From contig CP142452.1 in assembly GCA_038049695.1 (NCBI GenBank), positions 52,286,501 through 52,350,500 on the forward strand: DNA of 64,000 bases, written 5' to 3'. This DNA is from Cinnamomum chago. Taxonomy: Eukaryota; Streptophyta; Magnoliopsida; Laurales; Lauraceae. Position 1 is the first letter of the stretch. Each line of letters opens with the position of its first letter. Below the pieces are notes generated by a model. The model worked only from the letters and a program-made list of their open reading frames with translations, was not told where the DNA came from and searched no databases. Below, piece after piece: positions 50,661 to 63,220 of this stretch. Made by a program: the position numbers and the translations under genes.

Positions 50661-53600
50661 TAATCATGGTTATGTTATAAGTCACATTGACTTGAATTGA
50701 TACTCATTTAAAGAGGTGTTTGAATTTAATTGTTCATTGGAGTTTAATGAGGATTTGAAGTGATTTTTGAAGAGAAATGCAAGTGGATGGTTTGAATGTT
50801 ATTAAGTTTTATGTGAAAATCTTAAGTTTTATTACTTGTTCTTGATCATTGGATACATGTTTGCACATATGCTTCTTGTCACATTTCTATTGATTTCGAA
50901 ATGCATATGAATTGGTTTTTCTCTCTTGTTAAATCTCTTGGAACTCTTGGGAATGTATGCATTTTATTTAGTCAAGTTTGTTCATATGGTTTTATAAGGA
51001 ATGAGGTTGGATTGGCTATTCATGGTTATGTTATAAGTCACATTGACTTGAATTGATACTCATTTAAAGAGGTGTTTGAATTTAATTGTTCATTGGAGTT
51101 TAATGAGGATTTGAAGTGATTTTGGAAGAGAAATGCACGTGGATGGTTTGAATGTTATTAAGTTTTATGATTAAATCTTAAGTTTTATTACTTGTTCTTG
51201 ATCGTTGGATACATGTTTGCACATATGCTTCTTGTCACATTTCTATTGATTTCGAAATGCATATGAATTGGTTTTTCTCTCTTGTTAAATCTCTTGGAAC
51301 TCTTGGGAATGTATGCATTTTATTTAGTGAAGTTTGTTCATATGGTTTTATAAGGAATGAGGTTGGATTGGCTATTCATGGTTATGTTATAAGTCACATT
51401 GACTTGAATTGATACTCATTTAAAGAGGTGTTTGAATTTAATTGTTCATTGGAGTTTAATGAGGATTTGAAGTGATTTTGGAAGACAAACGCAGGTGGAT
51501 GGTTTGAATGTTATTAAGTTTTATGAGAAAATCTTAAGTTTTATTACTTGTTCTTGATCATTGGATACATGTTTGCACATATGCTTCTTGTCACATTTCT
51601 ATTGATTTCGAAATGCATATGATTTGGTTTTTCTCTCTTGTTAAATCTCTTGGAACTCTTGGGAATGTATGCATTTTATTTAGTGAAGTTTGTTCATATG
51701 GTTTTATAAGGAATGAGGTTGGATTGGCTATTCATGGTTATGTTATAAGTCACATTGACTTGAATTGATACTCATTTAAAGAGGTGTTTGAATTTAATTG
51801 TTCATTGGAGTTTAATGAGGATTTGAAGTGATTTTTGAAGAGAAATGCAAGTGGATGGTTTGAATGTTATTAAGTTTTATGTGAAAATCTTAAGTTTTAT
51901 TACTTGTTCTTGATCATTGGATACATGTTTGCACATATGCTTCTTGTTACATTTCTATTGATTTCGAAATGCATATGAATTGGTTTTTCTCTCTTGTTAA
52001 ATCTCTTGGAACTCTTGGGAATGTATGCATTTTATTTAGTCAAGTTTGTTCATATGGTTTTATAAGGAATGAGGTTGGATTGGCTATTCATGGTTATGTT
52101 ATAAGTCACATTGACTTGAATTGATACTCATTTAAAGAGGTGTTTGAATTTAATTGTTCATTGGAGTTTAATGAGGATTTGAAGTGATTTTGGAAGAGAA
52201 ATGTAAGTGGATGGTTTGAATGTTATTAAGTTTTATGAGAAAATCTTAAGTTTTATTACTTGTTCTTGATCATTGGATACATGTTTGCACATATGCTTCT
52301 TGTCACATTTCTATTGATTTCGAAATGCATATGAATTGGTTTTTCTCTCTTGTTAAATCTCTTGGAACTCTTGGGAATGTATGCATTTTATTTAGTGAAG
52401 TTTGTTCATATGGTTTTATAAGGAATGAGGTTGGATTGGCTATTCATGGTTATGTTATAAGTCACATTGACTTGAATTGATACTCATTTAAAGAGGTGTT
52501 TGAATGTAATTGTTCATTGGAGTTTAATGAGGATTTGAAGTGATTTTGGAAGAGAAATGCACGTGGATGGTTTGAATGTTATTAAGTTTTATGAGAAAAT
52601 CTTAAGTTTTATTACTTGTTCTTGATCGTTGGATACATGTTTGCACATATGCTTCTTGTCACATTTCTATTGATTTCGAAATGCATATGAATTGGTTTTT
52701 CTCTCTTGTTAAATCTCTTGGAACTCTTGGGAATGTATGCATTTTATTTAGTGAAGTTTGTTCATATGGTTTTATAAGGAATGAGGTTGGATTGGCTATT
52801 CGTGGTTATGTTATAAGTCACATTGACTTGAATTGATACTCATTTAAAGAGGTGTTTGAATTTAATTGTTCATTGGAGTTTAATGAGGATTTGAAGTGAT
52901 TTTGGAAGACAAATGCAGGTGGATGGTTTGAATGTTATTAAGTTTTATGAGAAAATCTTAAGTTTTATTACTTGTTCTTGATCATTGCATACATGTTTGC
53001 ACATATGCTTCTTGTCACATTTCTATTGATTTCGAAATGGATATGAATTGGTTTTTCTCTCTTGTTAAATCTCTTGGAACTCTTGGGAATGTATGCATTT
53101 TATTTAGTCAAGTTTGTTCACATGGTTTTATGAGGAATGAGCTTGGATTGGCTATTCATGGTTATGTTATAAGTCACATTGACTTGAATTGATACTCATT
53201 TAAAGAGGTGTTTGAATTTAATTGTTCATTGGAGTTTAATGAGGATTTGAAGTGATTTTGGAAGAGAAATGCAAGTGGATGGTTTGAATGTTATTAAGTT
53301 TTATGAGAAAATCTTAAGTTTTATTACTTGTTCTTGATCATTGCATACATGTTTGCACATATGCTTCTTGTCACATTTCTATTGATTTCGAAATTCATAT
53401 GAATTGGTTTTTCTCTCTTGTTAAATCTCTTGGAACTCTTGGGAATGTATGCATTTTATTTAGTCAAGTTTGTTCATATGGTTTTATAAGGAATGAGGTT
53501 GGATTGGCTATTCATGGTTATGTTATAAGTCACATTGACTTGAATTGATACTCATTTAAAGAGGTGTTTGAATTTAATTGTTCATTGGAGTTTAATGAGG

Positions 53601-54220
53601 ATTTGAAGTGATTTTGGAAGACAAATGCAGGTGGATGGTTTGAATGTTATTAAGTTTTATGAGAAAATCTTAAGTTTTATTACTTGTTCTTGATCATTGG
53701 ATACATGTTTGCACATATGCTTCTTGTCACATTTCTATTGATTTCGAAATGCATATGAATTGGTTTTTCTCTCTTGTTAAATCTCTTGGAACTCTTGGGA
53801 ATGTATGCATTTTATTTAGTCAAGTTTGTTCATATTGTTTTATAAGGAATGAGGTTGGATTGGCTATTCATGGTTATGTTATAAGTCACATTGACTTGAA
53901 TTGATACTCATTTAAAGAGGTGTTTGAATTTAATTGTTCATTGGAGTTTAATGAGGATTTGAAGTGATTTTGGAAGAGAAATGCAGGTGGATGGTTTGAA
54001 TGTTATTAAGTTTTTTGAGAAAATCTTAAGTTTTATTACTTGTTCTTGATCATTGGATACATGTTTGCACATATGCTTCTTGTCACATTTCTATTGATTT
54101 CGAAATGCATATGAATTGGTTTTTCTCTCTTGTTAAATCTCTTGGAACTCTTGGGAATGTATGCATTTTATTTAGTCAAGTTTGTTCATATGGTTTTATA
54201 AGGAATGAGGTTGGATTGGC
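50661..54220 (+). repeat. 10-mer HOR (3560 bp), copy 1
   Basis: GGCTAATCATGG, GATTAAATC, GACAAACGCAGG, ATGATTTGG, TTTTTGAAGAG with TATGTGAAAATC, CTTGTTACATTTC (51943), GTAAGTGGATGG, TGAATGTAATTG (52501), GCACGTGG and ATTCGTGG all recur 3560 bp downstream in the same order. That is ten units of 356 bp. Confidence 0.88.
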
Positions 54221-56540
54221 TAATCATGGTTATGTTATAAGTCACATTGACTTGAATTGATACTCATTTAAAGAGGTGTTTGAATTTAATTGTTCATTGG
54301 AGTTTAATGAGGATTTGAAGTGATTTTTGAAGAGAAATGCAGGTGGATGGTTTGAATGTTATTAAGTTTTATGTGAAAATCTTAAGTTTTATTACTTGTT
54401 CTTGATCATTGGATACATGTTTGCACATATGCTTCTTGTCACATTTCTATTGATTTCGAAATGCATATGAATTGGTTTTTCTCTCTTGTTAAATCTCTTG
54501 GAACTCTTGGGAATGTATGCATTTTATTTAGTCAAGTTTGTTCATATGGTTTTATAAGGAATGAGGTTGGATTGGCTATTCATGGTTATGTTATAAGTCA
54601 CATTGACTTGAATTGATACTCATTTAAAGAGGTGTTTGAATTTAATTGTTCATTGGAGTTTAATGAGGATTTGAAGTGATTTTGGAAGAGAAATGCACGT
54701 GGATGGTTTGAATGTTATTAAGTTTTATGATTAAATCTTAAGTTTTATTACTTGTTCTTGATCGTTGGATACATGTTTGCACATATGCTTCTTGTCACAT
54801 TTCTATTGATTTCGAAATGCATATGAATTGGTTTTTCTCTCTTGTTAAATCTCTTGGAACTCTTGGGAATGTATGCATTTTATTTAGTGAAGTTTGTTCA
54901 TATGGTTTTATAAGGAATGAGGTTGGATTGGCTATTCATGGTTATGTTATAAGTCACATTGACTTGAATTGATACTCATTTAAAGAGGTGTTTGAATTTA
55001 ATTGTTCATTGGAGTTTAATGAGGATTTGAAGTGATTTTGGAAGACAAACGCAGGTGGATGGTTTGAATGTTATTAAGTTTTATGAGAAAATCTTAAGTT
55101 TTATTACTTGTTCTTGATCATTGGATACATGTTTGCACATATGCTTCTTGTCACATTTCTATTGATTTCGAAATGCATATGATTTGGTTTTTCTCTCTTG
55201 TTAAATCTCTTGGAACTCTTGGGAATGTATGCATTTTATTTAGTGAAGTTTGTTCATATGGTTTTATAAGGAATGAGGTTGGATTGGCTATTCATGGTTA
55301 TGTTATAAGTCACATTGACTTGAATTGATACTCATTTAAAGAGGTGTTTGAATTTAATTGTTCATTGGAGTTTAATGAGGATTTGAAGTGATTTTTGAAG
55401 AGAAATGCAAGTGGATGGTTTGAATGTTATTAAGTTTTATGTGAAAATCTTAAGTTTTATTACTTGTTCTTGATCATTGGATACATGTTTGCACATATGC
55501 TTCTTGTTACATTTCTATTGATTTCGAAATGCATATGAATTGGTTTTTCTCTCTTGTTAAATCTCTTGGAACTCTTGGGAATGTATGCATTTTATTTAGT
55601 CAAGTTTGTTCATATGGTTTTATAAGGAATGAGGTTGGATTGGCTATTCATGGTTATGTTATAAGTCACATTGACTTGAATTGATACTCATTTAAAGAGG
55701 TGTTTGAATTTAATTGTTCATTGGAGTTTAATGAGGATTTGAAGTGATTTTGGAAGAGAAATGTAAGTGGATGGTTTGAATGTTATTAAGTTTTATGAGA
55801 AAATCTTAAGTTTTATTACTTGTTCTTGATCATTGGATACATGTTTGCACATATGCTTCTTGTCACATTTCTATTGATTTCGAAATGCATATGAATTGGT
55901 TTTTCTCTCTTGTTAAATCTCTTGGAACTCTTGGGAATGTATGCATTTTATTTAGTGAAGTTTGTTCATATGGTTTTATAAGGAATGAGGTTGGATTGGC
56001 TATTCATGGTTATGTTATAAGTCACATTGACTTGAATTGATACTCATTTAAAGAGGTGTTTGAATGTAATTGTTCATTGGAGTTTAATGAGGATTTGAAG
56101 TGATTTTGGAAGAGAAATGCACGTGGATGGTTTGAATGTTATTAAGTTTTATGAGAAAATCTTAAGTTTTATTACTTGTTCTTGATCGTTGGATACATGT
56201 TTGCACATATGCTTCTTGTCACATTTCTATTGATTTCGAAATGCATATGAATTGGTTTTTCTCTCTTGTTAAATCTCTTGGAACTCTTGGGAATGTATGC
56301 ATTTTATTTAGTGAAGTTTGTTCATATGGTTTTATAAGGAATGAGGTTGGATTGGCTATTCGTGGTTATGTTATAAGTCACATTGACTTGAATTGATACT
56401 CATTTAAAGAGGTGTTTGAATTTAATTGTTCATTGGAGTTTAATGAGGATTTGAAGTGATTTTGGAAGACAAATGCAGGTGGATGGTTTGAATGTTATTA
56501 AGTTTTATGAGAAAATCTTAAGTTTTATTACTTGTTCTTG
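54221..56540 (+). repeat. 10-mer HOR, copy 2, partial
   Basis: About 6.5 units match copy 1 (CTTGTTACATTTC at 55503, TGAATGTAATTG at 56061, ATTCGTGG at about 56360). It then diverges near 56543 with a private GATCTTTGCATAC and the consensus GAAATGCATATG in place of GAAATGGATATG. Confidence 0.86.
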
Positions 56541-57300
56541 ATCTTTGCATACATGTTTGCACATATGCTTCTTGTCACATTTCTATTGATTTCGAAATGC
56601 ATATGAATTGGTTTTTCTCTCTTGTTAAATCTCTTGGAACTCTTGGGAATGTATGCATTTTATTTAGTCAAGTTTGTTCATATGGTTTTATAAGGAATGA
56701 GGTTGGATTGGCTATTCATGGTTATGTTATAAGTCACATTGACTTGAATTGATACTCATTTAAAGAGGTGTTTGAATTTAATTGTTCATTGGAGTTTAAT
56801 GAGGATTTGAAGTGATTTTGGAAGAGAAATGCAGGTGGATGGTTTGAATGTTATTAAGTTTTTTGAGAAAATCTTAAGTTTTATTACTTGTTCTTGATCG
56901 TTGGATACATGTTTGCACATATGCTTCTTGTCACATTTCTATTGATTTCGAAATGCATATGAATTGGTTTTTCTCTCTTGTTAAATCTCTTGGAACTCTT
57001 GGGAATGTATGCATTTTATTTAGTGAAGTTTGTTCATATGGTTTTATAAGGAATGAGGTTGGATTGGCTATTCATGGTTATGTTATAAGTCACATTGACT
57101 TGAATTGATACTCATTTAAAGAGGTGTTTGAATTTAATTGTTCATTGGAGTTTAATGAGGATTTGAAGTGATTTTGGAAGACAAATGCAGGTGGATGGTT
57201 TGCAAGTTATTAAGTTTTATGAGAAAATCTTAAGTTTTATTACTTGTTCTTGATCATTGGATACATGTTTGCACATATGCTTCTTGTCACATTTCTATTG

Positions 57301-59797
57301 ATTTCAAAATGCATATGAATTGGTTTTTCTCTCTTGTTAAATCTCTTGGAACTCTTGGGAATGTATGCATTTTATTTAGTCAAGTTTGTTCATATTGTTT
57401 TATAAGGAATGAGGTTGGATTGGCTATTCATGGTTATGTTATAAGTCACATTGACTTGAATTGATACTCATTTAAAGAGGTGTTTGAATTTAATTGTTCA
57501 TTGGAGTTTAATGAGGATTTGAAGTGATTTTGGAAGAGAAATGCAGGTGGATGGTTTGAATGTTATTAAGTTTTTTGAGAAAATCTTAAGTTTTATTACT
57601 TGTTCTTGATCATTGGATACATGTTTGCACATATGCTTCTTGTCACATTTCTATTGATTTCGAAATGCATATGAATTGGTTTTTCTCTCTTGTTAAATCT
57701 CTTGGAACTCTTGGGAATGTATGCATTTTATTTAGTGAAGTTTGTTCATATGGTTTTATAAGGAATGAGGTTGGATTGGCTATTCATGGTTATGTTATAA
57801 GTCACATTGACTTGAATTGATACTCATTTAAAGAGGTGTTTGAATTTAATTGTTCATTGGAGTTTAATGAGGATTTGAAGTGATTTTGGAAGACAAACGC
57901 AGGTGGATGGTTTGAATGTTATTAAGTTTTATGAGAAAATCTTAAGTTTTATTACTTGTTCTTGATCATTGGATACATGTTTGCACATATGCTTCTTGTC
58001 ACATTTCTATTGATTTCGAAATGCATATGAATTGGTTTTTCTCTCTTGTTAAATCTCTTGGAACTCTTGGGAATGTATGCATTTTATTTAGTGAAGTTTG
58101 TTCATATGGTTTTATAAGGAATGAGGTTGGATTGGCTATTCATGGTTATGTTATAAGTCACATTGACTTGAATTGATACTCATTTAAAGAGGTGTTTGAA
58201 TTTAATTGTTCATTGGAGTTTAATGAGGATTTGAAGTGATTTTGGAAGACAAATGCAGGTGGATGGTTTGAATGTTATTAAGTTTTATGAGAAAATCTTA
58301 AGTTTTATTACTTGTTCTTGATCATTGCATACATGTTTGCACATATGCTTCTTGTCACATTTCTATTGATTTCGAAATGCATATGAATTGGTTTTTCTCT
58401 CTTGTTAAATCTCTTGGAACTCTTGGGAATGTATGCATTTTATTTAGTCAAGTTTGTTCATATGGTTTTATAAGGAATGAGGTTGGATTGGCTATTCATG
58501 GTTATGTTATAAGTCACATTGACTTGAATTGATACTCATTTAAAGAGGTGTTTGAATTTAATTGTTCATTGGAGTTTAATGAGGATTTGAAGTGATTTTG
58601 GAAGAGAAATGCAGGTGGATGGTTTGAATGTTATTAAGTTTTTTGAGAAAATCTTAAGTTTTATTACTTGTTCTTGATCGTTGGATACATGTTTGCACAT
58701 ATGCTTCTTGTCACATTTCTATTGATTTCGAAATGCATATGAATTGGTTTTTCTCTCTTGTTAAATCTCTTGGAACTCTTGGGAATGTATGCATTTTATT
58801 TAGTGAAGTTTGTTCATATTGTTTTATAAGGAATGAGGTTGGATTGGCTATTCATGGTTATGTTATAAGTCACATTGACTTGAATTGATACTCATTTAAA
58901 GAGGTGTTTGAATTTAATTGTTCATTGGAGTTTAATGAGGATTTGAAGTGATTTTGGAAGACAAATGCAGGTGGATGGTTTGAATGTTATTAAGTTTTAT
59001 GAGAAAATCTTAAGTTTTATTACTTGTTCTTGATCATTGGATACATGTTTGCACATATGCTTCTTGTCACATTTCTATTGATTTCAAAATGCATATGAAT
59101 TGGTTTTTCTCTCTTGTTAAATCTCTTGGAACTCTTGGGAATGTATGCATTTTATTTAGTCAAGTTTGTTCATATTGTTTTATAAGGAATGAGGTTGGAT
59201 TGGCTATTCATGGTTATGTTATAAGTCACATTGACTTGAATTGATACTCATTTAAAGAGGTGTTTGAATTTAATTGTTCATTGGAGTTTAATGAGGATTT
59301 GAAGTGATTTTGGAAGAGAAATGCAGGTGGATTGTTTGAATGTTATTAAGTTTTTTGAGAAAATCTTAAGTTTTATTACTTGTTCTTGATCATTGGATAC
59401 ATGTTTGCACATATGCTTCTTGTCACATTTCTATTGATTTCGAAATGCATATGAATTGGTTTTTCTCTCTTGTTAAATCTCTTGGAACTCTTGGGAATGT
59501 ATGCATTTTATTTAGTGAAGTTTGTTCATATGGTTTTATAAGGAATGAGGTTGGATTGGCTATTCATGGTTATGTTATAAGTCACATTGACTTGAATTGA
59601 TACTCATTTAAAGAGGTGTTTGAATTTAATTGTTCATTGGAGTTTAATGAGGATTTGAAGTGATTTTGGAAGACAAACGCAGGTGGATGGTTTGAATGTT
59701 ATTAAGTTTTATGAGAAAATCTTAAGTTTTATTACTTGTTCTTGATCATTGGATACATGTTTGCACATATGCTTCTTGTCACATTTCTATTGATTTC
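57301..59797 (+). repeat. 5-mer HOR (1780 bp), about 1.4 copies
   Basis: ATTTCAAAATGC (57301 and 59081), CATATTGTTTTA (57391 and 59171) and AGACAAACGCAGG (57891 and 59671) are all 1780 bp apart. The match ends near 59797, where ATGATTTGG replaces ATGAATTGG. A private change at about 57200 reads GGTTTGCAAGTTATT instead of GGTTTGAATGTTATT. Confidence 0.85.
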
Positions 59798-62700
59798 GAA
59801 ATGCATATGATTTGGTTTTTCTCTCTTGTTAAATCTCTTGGAACTCTTGGGAATGTATGCATTTTATTTAGTGAAGTTTGTTCATATGGTTTTATAAGGA
59901 ATGAGGTTGGATTGGCTATTCATGGTTATGTTATAAGTCACATTGACTTGAATTGATACTCATTTAATGAGGTGTTTGAATTTAATTGTTCATTGGAGTT
60001 TAATGAGGATTTGAAGTGATTTTTGAAGAGAAATGCAAGTGGATGGTTTGAATGTTATTAAGTTTTATGTGAAAATCTTAAGTTTTATTACTTGTTCTTG
60101 ATCATTGGATACATGTTTGCACATATGCTTCTTGTCACATTTCTATTGATTTCGAAATGCATATGAATTGGTTTTTCTCTCTTGTTAAATCTCTTGGAAC
60201 TCTTGGGAATGTATGCATTTTATTTAGTCAAGTTTGTTCATATGGTTTTATAAGGAATGAGGTTGGATTGGCTATTCATGGTTATGTTATAAGTCACATT
60301 GACTTGAATTGATACTCATTTAAAGAGGTGTTTGAATTTAATTGTTCATTGGAGTTTAATGAGGATTTGAAGTGATTTTGGAAGAGAAATGTAAGTGGAT
60401 GGTTTGAATGTTATTAAGTTTTATGAGAAAATCTTAAGTTTTATTACTTGTTCTTGATCATTGGATACATGTTTGCACATATGCTTCTTGTCACATTTCT
60501 ATTGATTTCGAAATGCATATGAATTGGTTTTTCTCTCTTGTTAAATCTCTTGGAACTCTTGGGAATGTATGCATTTTATTTAGTGAAGTTTGTTCATATG
60601 GTTTTATAAGGAATGAGGTTGGATTGGCTATTCATGGTTATGTTATAAGTCACATTGACTTGAATTGATACTCATTTAAAGAGGTGTTTGAATGTAATTG
60701 TTCATTGGAGTTTAATGAGGATTTGAAGTGATTTTGGAAGAGAAATGCACGTGGATGGTTTGAATGTTATTAAGTTTTATGAGAAAATCTTAAGTTTTAT
60801 TACTTGTTCTTGATCGTTGGATACATGTTTGCACATATGCTTCTTGTCACATTTCTATTGATTTCGAAATGCATATGAATTGGTTTTTCTCTCTTGTTAA
60901 ATCTCTTGGAACTCTTGGGAATGTATGCATTTTATTTAGTGAAGTTTGTTCATATGGTTTTATAAGGAATGAGGTTGGATTGGCTATTCATGGTTATGTT
61001 ATAAGTCACATTGACTTGAATTGATACTCATTTAAAGAGGTGTTTGAATTTAATTGTTCATTGGAGTTTAATGAGGATTTGAAGTGATTTTGGAAGACAA
61101 ACGCAGGTGGATGGTTTGAATGTTATTAAGTTTTATGAGAAAATCTTAAGTTTTATTACTTGTTCTTGATCATTGGATACATGTTTGCACATATGCTTCT
61201 TGTCACATTTCTATTGATTTCGAAATGCATATGATTTGGTTTTTCTCTCTTGTTAAATCTCTTGGAACTCTTGGGAATGTATGCATTTTATTTAGTGAAG
61301 TTTGTTCATATGGTTTTATAAGGAATGAGGTTGGATTGGCTATTCATGGTTATGTTATAAGTCACATTGACTTGAATTGATACTCATTTAAAGAGGTGTT
61401 TGAATTTAATTGTTCATTGGAGTTTAATGAGGATTTGAAGTGATTTTTGAAGAGAAATGCAAGTGGATGGTTTGAATGTTATTAAGTTTTATGTGAAAAT
61501 CTTAAGTTTTATTACTTGTTCTTGATCATTGGATACATGTTTGCACATATGCTTCTTGTCACATTTCTATTGATTTCGAAATGCATATGAATTGGTTTTT
61601 CTCTCTTGTTAAATCTCTTGGAACTCTTGGGAATGTATGCATTTTATTTAGTCAAGTTTGTTCATATGGTTTTATAAGGAATGAGGTTGGATTGGCTATT
61701 CATGGTTATGTTATAAGTCACATTGACTTGAATTGATACTCATTTAAAGAGGTGTTTGAATTTAATTGTTCATTGGAGTTTAATGAGGATTTGAAGTGAT
61801 TTTGGAAGAGAAATGTAAGTGGATGGTTTGAATGTTATTAAGTTTTATGAGAAAATCTTAAGTTTTATTACTTGTTCTTGATCATTGGATACATGTTTGC
61901 ACATATGCTTCTTGTCACATTTCTATTGATTTCGAAATGCATATGAATTGGTTTTTCTCTCTTGTTAAATCTCTTGGAACTCTTGGGAATGTATGCATTT
62001 TATTTAGTGAAGTTTGTTCATATGGTTTTATAAGGAATGAGGTTGGATTGGCTATTCATGGTTATGTTATAAGTCACATTGACTTGAATTGATACTCATT
62101 TAAAGAGGTGTTTGAATGTAATTGTTCATTGGAGTTTAATGAGGATTTGAAGTGATTTTGGAAGAGAAATGCAGGTGGATGGTTTGAATGTTATTAAGTT
62201 TTTTGAGAAAATCTTAAGTTTTATTACTTGTTCTTGATCATTGGATACATGTTTGCACATATGCTTCTTGTCACATTTCTATTGATTTCGAAATGCATAT
62301 GAATTGGTTTTTCTCTCTTGTTAAATCTCTTGGAACTCTTGGGAATGTATGCATTTTATTTAGTGAAGTTTGTTCATATGGTTTTATAAGGAATGAGGTT
62401 GGATTGGCTCATCATGGTTATGTTATAAGTCACATTGACTTGAATTGATACTCATTTAAAGAGGTGTTTGAATTTAATTGTTCATTGGAGTTTAATGAGG
62501 ATTTGAAGTGATTTTGGAAGACAAACGCAGGTGGATGGTTTGAATGTTATTAAGTTTTATGAGAAAATCTTAAGTTTTATTACTTGTTCTTGATCATTGG
62601 ATACATGTTTGCACATATGCTTCTTGTCACATTTCTATTGATTTCGAAATGCATATGATTTGGTTTTTCTCTCTTGTTAAATCTCTTGGAACTCTTGGGA

Positions 62701-63220
62701 ATGTATGCATTTTATTTAGTGAAGTTTGTTCATATGGTTTTATAAGGAATGAGGTTGGATTGGCTATTCATGGTTATGTTATAAGTCACATTGACTTGAA
62801 TTGATACTCATTTAAAGAGGTGTTTGAATTTAATTGTTCATTGGAGTTTAATGAGGATTTGAAGTGATTTTTGAAGAGAAATGCAAGTGGATGGTTTGAA
62901 TGTTATTAAGTTTTATGTGAAAATCTTAAGTTTTATTACTTGTTCTTGATCATTGGATACATGTTTGCACATATGCTTCTTGTCACATTTCTATTGATTT
63001 CGAAATGCATATGAATTGGTTTTTCTCTCTTGTTAAATCTCTTGGAACTCTTGGGAATGTATGCATTTTATTTAGTCAAGTTTGTTCATATGGTTTTATA
63101 AGGAATGAGGTTGGATTGGCTATTCATGGTTATGTTATAAGTCACATTGACTTGAATTGATACTCATTTAAAGAGGTGTTTGAATTTAATTGTTCATTGG
63201 AGTTTAATGAGGATTTGAAG
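59671..63220 (+). repeat. 4-mer HOR (1424 bp), about 2.5 copies
   Basis: AGACAAACGCAGG starts at 59671, 61095 and 62519, exactly 1424 bp apart. Units in order carry AAACGCAGG with ATGATTTGG, TTTTTGAAGAG with TATGTGAAAATC, GTAAGTGG, and TGAATGTAATTG. It is the core of the 10-mer cassette condensed to four units. The third copy breaks near 63224 (GTGATATTGGAAGAGAAACGC). TGAATGTAATTG then reappears at 63893, 1780 bp after 62113. Confidence 0.87.
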
